Shown piece by piece: positions 43,556-55,594 of a stretch of 64,000 bases of DNA. Positions within the stretch are counted from its first letter, which is position 1; each line of letters begins with the position of its first letter. The notes beneath the pieces were generated by a model. That model ran no database searches. It saw nothing but the letters and a program-made list of their open reading frames with translations, and was not told the origin of the DNA. Source of the stretch: Campylobacter concisus (lineage in GTDB: Bacteria > Campylobacterota > Campylobacteria > Campylobacterales > Campylobacteraceae); assembly GCF_015229955.1 (NCBI RefSeq), contig NZ_JAAKYZ010000004.1:116680-180679 (forward strand), in the 5' to 3' direction. The translations under genes and the position numbers were made by a program.

Positions 43556-44044
43556 ATGAGTGAGTTTTTAGCAGAAGTTTTAACACTTTCATTTTTGTTT
43601 ATTATGATTGGTTTTTATGCCATTTATAGGGCTAAAAAGGCGCAAAGCGAGCATGAGAAAAATATGACTGATTATGATAAAAATCTGCTAAATTTTGCTC
43701 AAATTTTAGGTGTGCAAAACTACATCGATCTAGTTAAATTTGATGGAATTTTAGCCGAGGCCTTAAAAGAAAAACTAATTTTTAAATTTAATAAATCTAC
43801 CTCACAAGAGGAATTTCTCTCTTTTATAAAAGATGAAAATTTCAAAACCAAACCCCAAATTTCACAAAATCATATCGATGAAGCTTTTTTAAACCTTTGC
43901 GCGAGCTCGCTTATAGAGCCACTAAATCTTGCAATACTAAAAAACGAAGATCAAATTTATGGATTTTTGTTTGAAAAAGAGCGCCTTTTTGCTCTTATTG
44001 ATAGCGCTGCACTGCTTGGCGAAAATATTATAATTTGCGAGTAA
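43556..44044 (+). CDS. hypothetical membrane-anchored protein
   Basis: 162 residues from the ATG at 43556, which has TAAGGA upstream. One N-terminal helix (about 3-25, FLAEVLTLSFLFIMIGFYAIY), then a soluble charged domain. I do not recognise the family. It is conserved in position only by inference (between murB and recA) and is probably co-transcribed with murB, 8 nt downstream of it. Confidence 0.7.
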   Translation: MSEFLAEVLTLSFLFIMIGFYAIYRAKKAQSEHEKNMTDYDKNLLNFAQILGVQNYIDLVKFDGILAEALKEKLIFKFNKSTSQEEFLSFIKDENFKTKPQISQNHIDEAFLNLCASSLIEPLNLAILKNEDQIYGFLFEKERLFALIDSAALLGENIIICE

Positions 44045-44106
44045 ATCAAGTAAAATTCATCTCTTTTTAGATAAAATCAAGCCAAATTTCAACTATAAGG
44101 TAAAAA

Positions 44107-46741
<2,635 letters not shown>

Positions 46742-46743
46742 GA

Positions 46744-47607
46744 ATGATGAAAAAAATTTGGTTAGTTTTATCTATATTTGCAGCAAGCGTGTTTGCTAGA
46801 GAGAACCCATTTATGCCTATTAGCGAGCTAAATACAAGCGTTATGACAACAAATATCATAGAAAAATTTGATAGATTTGATTCTCTTTCGTTTAAATTTC
46901 CAAGCGATGCAGCACTTTTACTAGATGTCACCATAAGATATAGAGCAAATGACGGCACCATAAAGGAAAAAAGACTAGCTGATATAAATAAAACTATCGA
47001 TTACAGCGATGAATTTGCTTTAAATAAGGTAAAAAATCCAGAACCAGTCGTGGCAAAAAAGCTAGATGTTTCAGTCACAATGGCAAATATGCCTAGTCAA
47101 AAAGTAAGCACTCCTGTGATAATAGAAAAAAATGAAACTAAAATTTCAAATAAAGATAGAAATAAAACTTCAGATATGCCAACTCCAAATGTTGTAGTAA
47201 TCGATCTTAGCACAGACAAAACAAAAGAAACTACCATAAAGCCTGAACAAAAGGTGGTCGAGATAAAGATCGAGCCTAGTGTAAAACCCGTTGATAGTGT
47301 CAAAAATGGAAAAGATGTTAAATTTCTAGGTTTTATAAGCTTTCTAGCCAACGACAAAGAGCTAAAAATCGCTACAAAAGCTAAAAATTTAAAGCATTTT
47401 GCTTATGAGAAAAATAAGATCGTTCTTGACTTTGCAAAGCCGCCAAGAAGCTTTAAAACTAAGAGCTTAAAACTTGAAAATGAATATTTTAAAAATGTGA
47501 TCATAGGCTGGCATGATAGATATTTCAGAGTGGTTTTAGAACTTGATAAGATGCATAAATATAAGCTTGAAGCCGCTGAAAATGGATATTTGCTTAAGCT
47601 TTTATAG
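46744..47607 (+). CDS. AMIN-domain periplasmic protein
   Basis: 287 residues: signal peptide (cleavage near VFA-RENPF), a Lys/Thr/Val-rich low-complexity linker (about 95-185), and a C-terminal AMIN-like beta domain (about 195-287, with LKHFAYEKNKIVLDFAKPP). AMIN domains target proteins to peptidoglycan or the septum, matching the FtsB-like gene just upstream. The Asn-rich linker has D/E-x-N-x-S/T-like sites typical of Pgl N-glycoproteins, which I did not verify individually. Confidence 0.75.
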   Translation: MMKKIWLVLSIFAASVFARENPFMPISELNTSVMTTNIIEKFDRFDSLSFKFPSDAALLLDVTIRYRANDGTIKEKRLADINKTIDYSDEFALNKVKNPEPVVAKKLDVSVTMANMPSQKVSTPVIIEKNETKISNKDRNKTSDMPTPNVVVIDLSTDKTKETTIKPEQKVVEIKIEPSVKPVDSVKNGKDVKFLGFISFLANDKELKIATKAKNLKHFAYEKNKIVLDFAKPPRSFKTKSLKLENEYFKNVIIGWHDRYFRVVLELDKMHKYKLEAAENGYLLKLL

Positions 47608-47683
47608 TTGAATTTTAAAAAGAGTAGATTTTATAAAATTTCAAATATAATACTTTTCAAAATAAAAATTTAAGGTTATTGTT

Positions 47684-48745
47684 TTGAAATATCCACTTGA
47701 TTGTAAAGATAATTTTGAAAACTCATTCATATTTTGGCTCACTCGCTACGTCAAATTTAAACTTAGCTCACTTTCGAATAAAGAGCTTCGAGATCCAAAG
47801 GCACTTGCAAGTGTAAATTTCGCTCTAAGCCGCGAGGTAAAGAACATTGATCAGCTTGATGGTTTGGTAAAAAGTGCGAGAAATGCAGGGCTTACTGGTA
47901 TAAATACCTACTTTAATCCGCTTAAAAAAATATATGAAACGATGAAATTTTACGAGCTTAGCAGCCTAAAGCAGATCGATGAAGAGCTGTTAAGTGAAAT
48001 ATTAGCTAGCACAACTGGCGGACTAAGCGATGCTAGCAAGAAAAATTACCGCATCTCAGTGATAAATTTCTTTGCATTTTTAGACAAACAAAACGAAGAG
48101 GATGGCAAGGCTCATGTTTTTGATATAAATTTAAAAAACTGGGGCGGAGTTAGTGGCAGCAAAGGGCAAAAGTTACCTGAGTTTATGGGTGAAGATGAGG
48201 TCAAAAAATTTCTAGATGCGATCGAAGAAAGTGACTTTAAGCAAAACTCAAATCGCAATAAGCTCATAATAAAAACGATAATTTTTACTGGCATTCGTGT
48301 GAGTGAGGCTCTAAATTTAAAGCGAAAAGACATTACTGAAGATGGCGATCTTTTTATCATTAGGATACGAGGCAAAGGCAACAAATACCGCATCGTTATG
48401 ATAAAACGTCACCTCATAGAAGCTCATCTAAATGCGATCGCAATAAACTACATCAATAAAGAAGGCTATCTTTTTATCAATAAAAAAGGTACCAGACTGA
48501 CGCAAGCCTACGTAAGTCGCATAGTAGAGCAGATCCTTTTTAAGGCTGGTATTAGAAAAGAGAAAAACGGTGCTCACATGTTGCGCCACACCTTTGCAAC
48601 GATGCTTTACAAAAAGCAAAAGGACCTTGTTTTAGTGCAAGAAGCTCTAGGGCATGCAAGCTTAAATACCTCAAGAATTTATACTCACTTTGATAGCGAT
48701 AAGCTAAAACTTGCTGCAAAAGTAGCTGAGGATCTAGCAAACTAG
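47684..48745 (+). CDS. xerH: tyrosine recombinase XerH
   Basis: 353 residues with all catalytic residues: Arg205, Lys231, His298, Arg301, His324 and Tyr333. Their spacing matches H. pylori XerH as I recall it, offset by 8-11 residues. An N-terminal core-binding domain (about 40-155) precedes the catalytic domain. It is the single Xer of epsilonproteobacteria and resolves chromosome dimers at difH. The last plus-strand gene before a switch to minus-strand genes. Confidence 0.93.
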   Translation: MKYPLDCKDNFENSFIFWLTRYVKFKLSSLSNKELRDPKALASVNFALSREVKNIDQLDGLVKSARNAGLTGINTYFNPLKKIYETMKFYELSSLKQIDEELLSEILASTTGGLSDASKKNYRISVINFFAFLDKQNEEDGKAHVFDINLKNWGGVSGSKGQKLPEFMGEDEVKKFLDAIEESDFKQNSNRNKLIIKTIIFTGIRVSEALNLKRKDITEDGDLFIIRIRGKGNKYRIVMIKRHLIEAHLNAIAINYINKEGYLFINKKGTRLTQAYVSRIVEQILFKAGIRKEKNGAHMLRHTFATMLYKKQKDLVLVQEALGHASLNTSRIYTHFDSDKLKLAAKVAEDLAN

Positions 48746-48806
48746 AGCACTTAAAGCCAAAGCAAACTAGCAATACTAAATTTAACTCATGCAAAATTTA
48801 AAACAT

Positions 48807-48842
48807 TATTTAACTATGAAACCCTATAAATATATGAGGAAA
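48807..48842 (+). other. candidate difH-type Xer recombination site
   Basis: TTTAACTATGAAACCC followed by TATAAATATATGAGGA is an AT-rich, imperfectly symmetric stretch 62 nt after xerH. difH in relatives is reported to lie near xerH. I cannot recall the consensus precisely, so this is a positional guess supported by approximate resemblance and the change of gene orientation here. Confidence 0.25.
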
Positions 48843-48910
48843 TTTTAGCTTGCAAGCAGCCTAAAAGCTTGCTCTGTATCTAAATTTACAATCCACCAGT
48901 CAAAAGCTCT

Positions 48911-48959
48911 TACAAAAAGTGAAATTTGGCAAGCAAATTTTACTCTACTCGCCAAATTT
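48911..48959 (-). terminator. terminator of the molybdoenzyme operon
   Basis: On the minus strand AAATTTGGC pairs with GCCAAATTT (9 bp, 20-nt loop), followed by a CACTTTTTG tail. It begins 8 nt past the stop codon. Confidence 0.6.
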
Positions 48960-48967
48960 ATATCAAA

Positions 48968-51958
48968 CTAGCCGATCTTTCTTATCTTTGCAGGAAGTGC
49001 TTGTCTAGCGCAAGTACCAACCAACCAGTCATTTAAACTAAATTCGCCACTTCTTTTTGGATCAAGAAGTCCAAGTTTATTATGATTGACCCCTTTTTCT
49101 AAATTTGCGATCCCAAAAGCTGGCTTTCCATCGACAGTGTGCGTTCTTATACCAAACTCATCATGGCCAAATCCATGCTCGATACTAATAACTCCGCTAG
49201 CAACGCCATCCGTCACAAACGCCTCACCAACTTGCGCACCATAAGGAGTAGTCACTTTGACCTTATCGCCTGAGCGAATGCCTTGCTCGCTAGCCACATC
49301 TGTCGATACTCTTATGAAATTCTTAGGATGAACAGATCTTAGCCTTGGACTAACAAATGTGTAGAAGTGTTGGATATTTGACTTTCTTGAGCTTACTGTG
49401 TATTTCCACTCAGAGCGTGGGAAAAATTTCTCAAGCGGCGTACCGTCACTTGCTACTGGCAGCATTAGACTTGGCACACCTGGCATAAATTCGCCTGTTA
49501 TTGAGTGTCTATGCCCACCAAGTGGCTCATAGTAGATAGAAGCTGGCATAGGCGCTGGCACTTTTACGGTTGCTTTATCGCCCTTATATGCGCTATCGTA
49601 GCTATCGTATCTGCCGCCTTTTGCTAGTATGTGCGCTACTTTTGGCTTCTCTTCGTCTTTTAGATAAGGATCGAGTTTTGTCATCACTCTTGATATCTTA
49701 CTAAGCTTTTTGTCCTCGTCGCTTATATCTTTTACACCCTCGCCATCAAAGGCTAAATTTGCTAGTGCAGCCGCGTAATACTGCTCTTTTACGTCAAGGT
49801 TCATGAAATTTCCGTCTTTGTCTTTGAAGGCATTTTTGCCAAAGCCTTTTAGTCCAAGCCTCTTTGCCACGGCTATATAAAATGCCTCAACGTCGATCGC
49901 GCCGCCGTTTTTATCCTTTGCCTGCTTTGAGCTAACAGCTGGATAGCGCACGACTGAAGTTTTAGCGATCGTTCCCCAAAGAGAGTTTGGAAGTGCCCAG
50001 TTTTCTAAATTTACCCCATCTGGCACGATGTAGTCAGCATAGGAGTTTGTCTCGTTTATAAAGGCGTCGATGCCCACAAAAAGTGGTAAATTTTTACTAT
50101 CTTTTAGTACGTCTAAAACCGCTCTTTCAAGTCCTGCTTGGCCGTAAAGTACGTTTGTCATATAGTTTATAAAAACTTTTACTTTGTATGGATAGCCAGC
50201 CTTGTGGCTCGTAAGTGTTTCGTTTACAAGTGGCATAGAGATAGGATACCATGGCTGAGTTGATGGATAGCCGCTGCTGCCAGCTGCCACTTTGCGTTTA
50301 TACTCAGAGCTTGTTTCGTAGTATTTGCCTGATCTTGATAAATTTAGACCATTTGGCTTATAAGCACCCTCAAAGCTCTCAAGGTCATATCTGCCCTTTA
50401 AAAACTCGTGTGTGCCGGCACTTGCATTGACGTTGCCGCCTTTGTAGCCGTAAGTGCCCATTAGCGTGTTTAGACAAAGGATCGCAAAAGTAGTCATACC
50501 AGCTTGAGTATGCATCATACCGCCATGCACGTTTGTGCTCACCTGTCTGCCATTTTTAGTAAAATTTTCGCAAAGCCAGATGATATCTTCAACACTCACA
50601 CCGCAAATTTTTGAGTACTCCTCTAAGCTATGTTTATAAGCTGACTCTTTTAAAAGCTGCATTGAGCTTTTTACCTCGACTTTTTTACCGTCTATTAAAA
50701 TTTTACCTTTGTAGTAGAGCTTGGCTGGTTCATTTACCTTGTAGCTTTGTATCTTGCCATCTTGCGAACAGACCTGCCACTCGTTATTGATAAGTGCAAA
50801 TTTGCCGTAGTCTTTGTGACCTTTTTCGGTGATGACTAGATGCGTGGCGTTGCACCAGTGTATCTCGCCAGCTAGCTTTGCCTGGTCTAAATTTGGCTGG
50901 ATAAGGTAGTTTGTAGCGTATTTTTCATTTTCTATGATCCAGCGTATCATCGCCATGGCTAGAGCTGAGTCGGTGCCTGGCTTTATCGCTATCCAGCGAC
51001 CTTTGTCTGAAGAGGCGTATTTTACAGCGTTTGTAACGCTTGGGTCGACCACTGCATAGGCAAAGTCATCTCTAGTGCCTCTTGCGTAAGAGAGCATTTT
51101 TGCCTGTTTTTGGAAAGGGTTGCCACCATTTGACGGCGAAGTGCCCCAGTAGATGACAAATTTAGAGTTTTCATAGTCTGGCTTAGTGTGTGCAAAGCCC
51201 TTTGCGTTGTGAGCGATCTTGCCACCGACCCTAAAGCCACCACCGCAAATTCCGCCGTGAGAGTAGTGATTTATAGTGCCAAATGACTTTTTAACAAAGC
51301 GATCAACAATGTCAGAGCGTCCGTCATATAGATAAAAACTTAAAAATTGATTGCGTTTGGTACCGTACTCTGGATTTTCGCTATCGATTAGCTCATCGCT
51401 ATATATTGCTCTTAGCCCATCAACATGCCCCTCACCAAAGAGATCTCCGCCCTCCACTACCTCTTCTACTAGCTGCTCAAAGCTTATGCTCTTCCACTTT
51501 CCCTCACCCCTTTTACCAACTCTCTTTAGTGGCGTTAGTATCCTTGCAGGTGAGTCTATCATCTCAGGCAATATCGCTCCTCTAGCGCAAACTGTGGCTC
51601 GCTTTTCGTCTTCGCCACTTAGTGTTGTGGCAAGAAGTGCGTCATTTATCGATGTGTCAAAATTTGCCCAGTGTACGTTTGAAAGTGGGTGGTATGGGTT
51701 GCCGCTACATCTTAAAACGCGGTCGTTTTTGTCATCCACATGAAGCCTTATGCCACACTTCGTCGTACAGCCATGGCACATCGAAAAAATAACACTATGT
51801 CCATCACTAAGTGAAATTTTGCCGTCCTTTACTCGAAATTCAGGCTCTAGTGAGTTTGCCTGCGGTTTATAGTCGTCCTTATCTTCATCTGCCAGCATAG
51901 CACTCGTGGTTAGTGTTGAGAGCACGGCTGATCTTTTTAAAAATTCTCTTCTTTGCAT
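48968..51958 (-). CDS. Tat-exported molybdopterin oxidoreductase, tetrathionate-reductase-like (TtrA)
   Basis: 996 residues. Tat signal RREFLKRSA at 3-11. A 4Fe-4S site uses Cys61, Cys64, Cys68 (CHGCTTKC) and probably Cys124 (CARG). The likely Mo ligand is Cys238 in HGGICGGG. Length, cysteine spacing and operon order resemble TtrA/ArrA-type reductases of the DMSO-reductase superfamily. Substrate could be tetrathionate, thiosulfate, arsenate or another oxyanion; sequence alone does not settle it. The electron-transfer subunit is encoded 13 nt upstream, and no membrane anchor gene is adjacent. Confidence 0.8.
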   Translation of the reverse strand: MQRREFLKRSAVLSTLTTSAMLADEDKDDYKPQANSLEPEFRVKDGKISLSDGHSVIFSMCHGCTTKCGIRLHVDDKNDRVLRCSGNPYHPLSNVHWANFDTSINDALLATTLSGEDEKRATVCARGAILPEMIDSPARILTPLKRVGKRGEGKWKSISFEQLVEEVVEGGDLFGEGHVDGLRAIYSDELIDSENPEYGTKRNQFLSFYLYDGRSDIVDRFVKKSFGTINHYSHGGICGGGFRVGGKIAHNAKGFAHTKPDYENSKFVIYWGTSPSNGGNPFQKQAKMLSYARGTRDDFAYAVVDPSVTNAVKYASSDKGRWIAIKPGTDSALAMAMIRWIIENEKYATNYLIQPNLDQAKLAGEIHWCNATHLVITEKGHKDYGKFALINNEWQVCSQDGKIQSYKVNEPAKLYYKGKILIDGKKVEVKSSMQLLKESAYKHSLEEYSKICGVSVEDIIWLCENFTKNGRQVSTNVHGGMMHTQAGMTTFAILCLNTLMGTYGYKGGNVNASAGTHEFLKGRYDLESFEGAYKPNGLNLSRSGKYYETSSEYKRKVAAGSSGYPSTQPWYPISMPLVNETLTSHKAGYPYKVKVFINYMTNVLYGQAGLERAVLDVLKDSKNLPLFVGIDAFINETNSYADYIVPDGVNLENWALPNSLWGTIAKTSVVRYPAVSSKQAKDKNGGAIDVEAFYIAVAKRLGLKGFGKNAFKDKDGNFMNLDVKEQYYAAALANLAFDGEGVKDISDEDKKLSKISRVMTKLDPYLKDEEKPKVAHILAKGGRYDSYDSAYKGDKATVKVPAPMPASIYYEPLGGHRHSITGEFMPGVPSLMLPVASDGTPLEKFFPRSEWKYTVSSRKSNIQHFYTFVSPRLRSVHPKNFIRVSTDVASEQGIRSGDKVKVTTPYGAQVGEAFVTDGVASGVISIEHGFGHDEFGIRTHTVDGKPAFGIANLEKGVNHNKLGLLDPKRSGEFSLNDWLVGTCARQALPAKIRKIG

Positions 51959-51971
51959 TATTTATTTCCTT

Positions 51972-52709
51972 TTACTGTGCTATCTCTTCGCTCCAGCTGA
52001 TAACCTTTTTATATCCATTATTAAGCTCGAGTTTTTTATTGTTTTTAGCCAAAATTTCGCTAACTCCGTGGTAGAACACCTGTGGATTTGTATTTTTAGG
52101 GCTATCTATAACCATAGTCTCATGTGTGGCTAGAAATTTTCTAATATTTGAGTTAGGATCATTAAGATCGCCTATTATACGGCTACCGCCCACACAGCTC
52201 TCTACACATGCTGGCTGAAGCCCTGCTCTTAGTCTGTGATCACAAAAGGTACATTTATCGGCCTTATAGGTATGCAGGCTAAGATATCTTGCGTGATATG
52301 GACAGGCCTCTACGCAAAGCGCACAGCCTATGCACTCTTTTGTGTCAATCTTTACTATGCCATTACTTCTTTGATGGCTAGCACCAGTTGGACAAACGCT
52401 AATACAGGCTGGATTGTTGCAGTGGTTGCAAAGCCTTGGAAGTGACGCAATGACTGCCATTTTACCGCTTTTATCTCTTGCCTCGTACTCGGAAACAATG
52501 GTTCTAAAAGCGCCTGGCTGAACGTCGTTTTCTAACATACAGCTCATAGTACATGACTGACATCCAACACATCTTGTTAGATCTATCGCCATGCCGTAGC
52601 GAACACCACTACTACTAAAGTCCTTTGGTGCAGCCTTTAGTGCGGTCGTAGCAAAAAATAATCCTGCAGCTGCAATGAAGCTGCGACGAGAATTTAAGGT
52701 CTGTTGCAT
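51972..52709 (-). CDS. 4Fe-4S ferredoxin subunit, TtrB-like
   Basis: 245 residues from the ATG at 52709 (GGAGA site; the 28-residue upstream extension is not protein-like). Twin-arginine signal RRSFIAAAG at 8-16. Four clusters are indicated by CVGCQSCTMSC, CNHCNNPACISVC, CIGCALCVEAC and CTFCDHRLRAGLQPAC. It passes electrons to the catalytic subunit encoded just downstream. The B-then-A order is that of ttrBCA with ttrC absent. Confidence 0.85.
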   Translation of the reverse strand: MQQTLNSRRSFIAAAGLFFATTALKAAPKDFSSSGVRYGMAIDLTRCVGCQSCTMSCMLENDVQPGAFRTIVSEYEARDKSGKMAVIASLPRLCNHCNNPACISVCPTGASHQRSNGIVKIDTKECIGCALCVEACPYHARYLSLHTYKADKCTFCDHRLRAGLQPACVESCVGGSRIIGDLNDPNSNIRKFLATHETMVIDSPKNTNPQVFYHGVSEILAKNNKKLELNNGYKKVISWSEEIAQ

Positions 52710-52903
52710 AAAAAATTCTCCTTTCTTTTTAGAATTTTTTCTTATTTTAACATAGTAAATATTTTTTCTAAAGTTTATTTTATATTTTTGCAAAATGTAT
52801 TAAATTTTGAGAATTTTTGTAGCACTTAAAAGATAGAATTTGGATAGTAAAATTTAGAAAGAAGTGGGAAAAAGATAGAAAATAAACTTCTATCTTCTTA
52901 AAT

Positions 52904-54037
52904 TTATGCTTTGTAGTTTAGCATATAAAGGCGAATGACTTGCTCTGCTGTCATCTTTAAATTTCTAATCGCGACATCTTTTCTCATCGCTTCTTCAAGA
53001 CTCACTGGCTCATTTAATATACAAAAATAGGCATCAATCCCATTTTTATGGCAATCTTTGGCGCATTTTTGTACGCTTCCAGCAAATGCGATCACTGGCT
53101 TATGATACTTTTTGGCTAGTTTTGCAACCCCAGTTGGTGTCTTGCCCATTGAGCTTTGAAAATCCATACGGCCTTCACCAGTGATGACTAGATCAGCCTT
53201 TTTGATCTCATCCTCAAGAGCAATAGTCTGTGTAATGATCTCAATACCTGGGCGAAGTTTCGCTCCTAGAAATGCCACGAATGCAAAACCGAGTCCGCCA
53301 GCGGCACCAGCACCTTTTTGTGTGTGAAATTTGCTATTAGTCTTTTCCTTTACAAGAGCTGCAAAGCGTTTTAGCCCATCATCAAGCTCTTTTACCATGC
53401 GACCATTTGCACCCTTTTGAGGGGCATAAACATGGGCTGCTCCATTCATGCCATAAAGCGGATTATCTACATCGCAGGCGATTAAAAATTCGCAATCCTT
53501 TAGCTCTTTTAGTGCCTCTTCATCTGTAAACTCATAAATTTTGGCTAAATTCTCGCCTTTTCCTTCAAGTAAAGCACCATCTTTATCATAAAATTTAAAG
53601 CCAAGTGCACTAAGCATACCTGTACCAGCGTCATTTGTCGCGCTTCCGCCGATACCTATGATAAATTTTCTAGCGCCTTTAGCAATGGCATCTTTTATCA
53701 TCTGACCAAAGCCAAATGTGCTAGTTTTTAGTGGATTTCTCTCATCTGGATTTATGAGTGTAAGGCCAGAAGCACTTGACATTTCAAGTATAGCAAGGTC
53801 ATCTTTTAGTGCATATCTAGCTAAAATTTCAATTCCAAGTGGATTTTTAACTATCGTATCTATAAATTTCGCACCAAGTGCATCAGCCATCGCCTCTACA
53901 CTACCCTCGCCACCATCTGCGATAGGCTTGACAACGACCTCGCAGCCAATCTCTTCTAGTCCTTCTTTTACAGCAAGGCCCGCTTCAAGCGAGCTAAGCG
54001 AGCCTTTTAATGAATCAATCGCAACTAAAATTCTCAT
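52904..54037 (-). CDS. glycerate kinase
   Basis: 377 residues of the GarK/GlxK family. MRILVAIDSLKGSLSSLEAG start, KPIADGGEGSVEAM near residue 40, GIGGSATNDAGTGMLSALG near 128 and TGEGRMDFQSSMGKTP near 290 are diagnostic. It phosphorylates glycerate (to the 2-phosphoglycerate used by enolase). The start overlaps the GntP permease stop by 4 nt, so uptake and activation are coupled. Confidence 0.94.
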   Translation of the reverse strand: MRILVAIDSLKGSLSSLEAGLAVKEGLEEIGCEVVVKPIADGGEGSVEAMADALGAKFIDTIVKNPLGIEILARYALKDDLAILEMSSASGLTLINPDERNPLKTSTFGFGQMIKDAIAKGARKFIIGIGGSATNDAGTGMLSALGFKFYDKDGALLEGKGENLAKIYEFTDEEALKELKDCEFLIACDVDNPLYGMNGAAHVYAPQKGANGRMVKELDDGLKRFAALVKEKTNSKFHTQKGAGAAGGLGFAFVAFLGAKLRPGIEIITQTIALEDEIKKADLVITGEGRMDFQSSMGKTPTGVAKLAKKYHKPVIAFAGSVQKCAKDCHKNGIDAYFCILNEPVSLEEAMRKDVAIRNLKMTAEQVIRLYMLNYKA

Positions 54038-55428
54038 AAAAGCACCAAAGATAATATGTAAACGCTAATTATACCAACGATGCCCATTATAAACGTCATA
54101 GCTGTTTGTGTGCGATATCCTTGTTCTGCGCTCATCTTACTAAAATTTGTCACAACCCAGAAGTAGCTGTCATTTGCGTGAGATACGCACATCGCACCAG
54201 ATGCTATCGCCATGACACAAAGTGCAGCTGAAAGCTCGGTCGTAAAGCCAAGTGTATGCATGAGCGAGTTGTCGGCACTAAATGCACCCATGATAGATGC
54301 TGTCGTGATGATAGCCACGGTCGAGCTTCCTTGAGCGGTTTTTAGTACGGCTGAGATGATAAATGGGAAGAAAATTCCTATCGCTTTTATGGCGGTTGCA
54401 TTTTCTTTTATGAAATTTACAAAGCCAGCCTCAGTGATGACATTACCCAAAACACCGCCAGCTGCTGTGATAAAGAGTATAGGACCAGCAATCTTTAAAG
54501 ACTCGTTCGTGATGTGGTCAAATTCTCTTATCTTTCTGGCTTCGACCAATAAAAATACACAAAAGATCACGCCGATTGCAAGAGCAATGATAGGATTTCC
54601 TAAAAATAAAAGTATCTTTGGCAAGAGAGCCGTTTTATCAAACATGCCTTGTTTTGCTAAAACATCGACAATAGAGCCGATCGCCATAAAAATGATAGGC
54701 ATGATGATAGGAGCAAGGCTCAAAAATCCGCTAGGTAGCGTGCCAAATTTCTTTAAAAGCTCTTCGTAGGTAGCTGTGATGGTAGCGTCAGCATCTTTGT
54801 CGCTGATAGTCACACTTTTGCCAACACTCTTTGAAAAGAAATAAACAGCTATCAACACAGGCACTGAAACGACTGTTCCCATGATGATGACAAGGAGTAA
54901 ATTTCCGCCAAGACCAAGTGTTCCTGCAGCTGCTATTGGGCCAGGAGTTGGCGGGATGAAGACGTGAGATGCGTATAGGCCGCCACTAAGTGCGACTGAC
55001 ATCGCGACTGGGCTTGCTGAAATTTTCTTATAAAGTGCCTCGCGAATAGAGTTTAAAACGACAAATCCACTATCGCAAAATACCGGAATGCCAACAACCC
55101 AGCCCATTATAAGCATAGCAAGCTCTGGACGCTTTTGTCCAACTAGCTTAACAACCATATCAGCTAGCTTTAAAGCAGCTCCCGTTTTTTCAAGCACGGT
55201 ACCGATGATCGTTCCAAAGATAATAACGATACCGATACTCTTAAATGTGCCACTAAAGCCAACACCTATCATCGCTGGGATCTTGGATAGATCGATGCCT
55301 GCGACGATCGCAAGAACCAAAGAAATGCTCATAAGTGCCAAAAATGGATGCACTTTTAGCTTAGAGATCATAACGATCATAAGTATGATGGCTACAACAA
55401 AACAGACAATTAGTGAGATTCCGCTCAT
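54034..55428 (-). CDS. GntP-family permease, probable glycerate uptake
   Basis: 464 residues, about 12-14 membrane helices. PGPIAAAGTLGLGGNLLLVI (about 155) and the AQGSSTVAIITTASIMG block (about 360) are GntP-family signatures. GntP proteins import gluconate-like acids with protons. The 4-nt overlap with glycerate kinase makes glycerate the best-supported substrate, an inference. Confidence 0.88.
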   Translation of the reverse strand: MSGISLIVCFVVAIILMIVMISKLKVHPFLALMSISLVLAIVAGIDLSKIPAMIGVGFSGTFKSIGIVIIFGTIIGTVLEKTGAALKLADMVVKLVGQKRPELAMLIMGWVVGIPVFCDSGFVVLNSIREALYKKISASPVAMSVALSGGLYASHVFIPPTPGPIAAAGTLGLGGNLLLVIIMGTVVSVPVLIAVYFFSKSVGKSVTISDKDADATITATYEELLKKFGTLPSGFLSLAPIIMPIIFMAIGSIVDVLAKQGMFDKTALLPKILLFLGNPIIALAIGVIFCVFLLVEARKIREFDHITNESLKIAGPILFITAAGGVLGNVITEAGFVNFIKENATAIKAIGIFFPFIISAVLKTAQGSSTVAIITTASIMGAFSADNSLMHTLGFTTELSAALCVMAIASGAMCVSHANDSYFWVVTNFSKMSAEQGYRTQTAMTFIMGIVGIISVYILSLVLL

Positions 55429-55594
55429 AAAAACTCCTTTGCTCTGAGATTTTGCTTAAGATTTTAGCAAAATTTGCTTGTATTTTTTCTAATATTTTTA
55501 AGTTTTTTGATTAATTAAATTTTTTTGACATATTTGAGTAAATTTATAACTGTTTGCCTAAATTTAGCCATTTTATAAGCTTAAAATTTTTAGC

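Noticed and set aside
51351..51743. 130-codon plus-strand open frame
   Set aside because: Antisense to the TtrA-like gene; Ser/Pro-rich low-complexity translation typical of antisense frames in this genome.
54356..54769. 137-codon plus-strand open frame
   Set aside because: Antisense to the GntP permease; the hydrophobic codon pattern of the real gene explains it.
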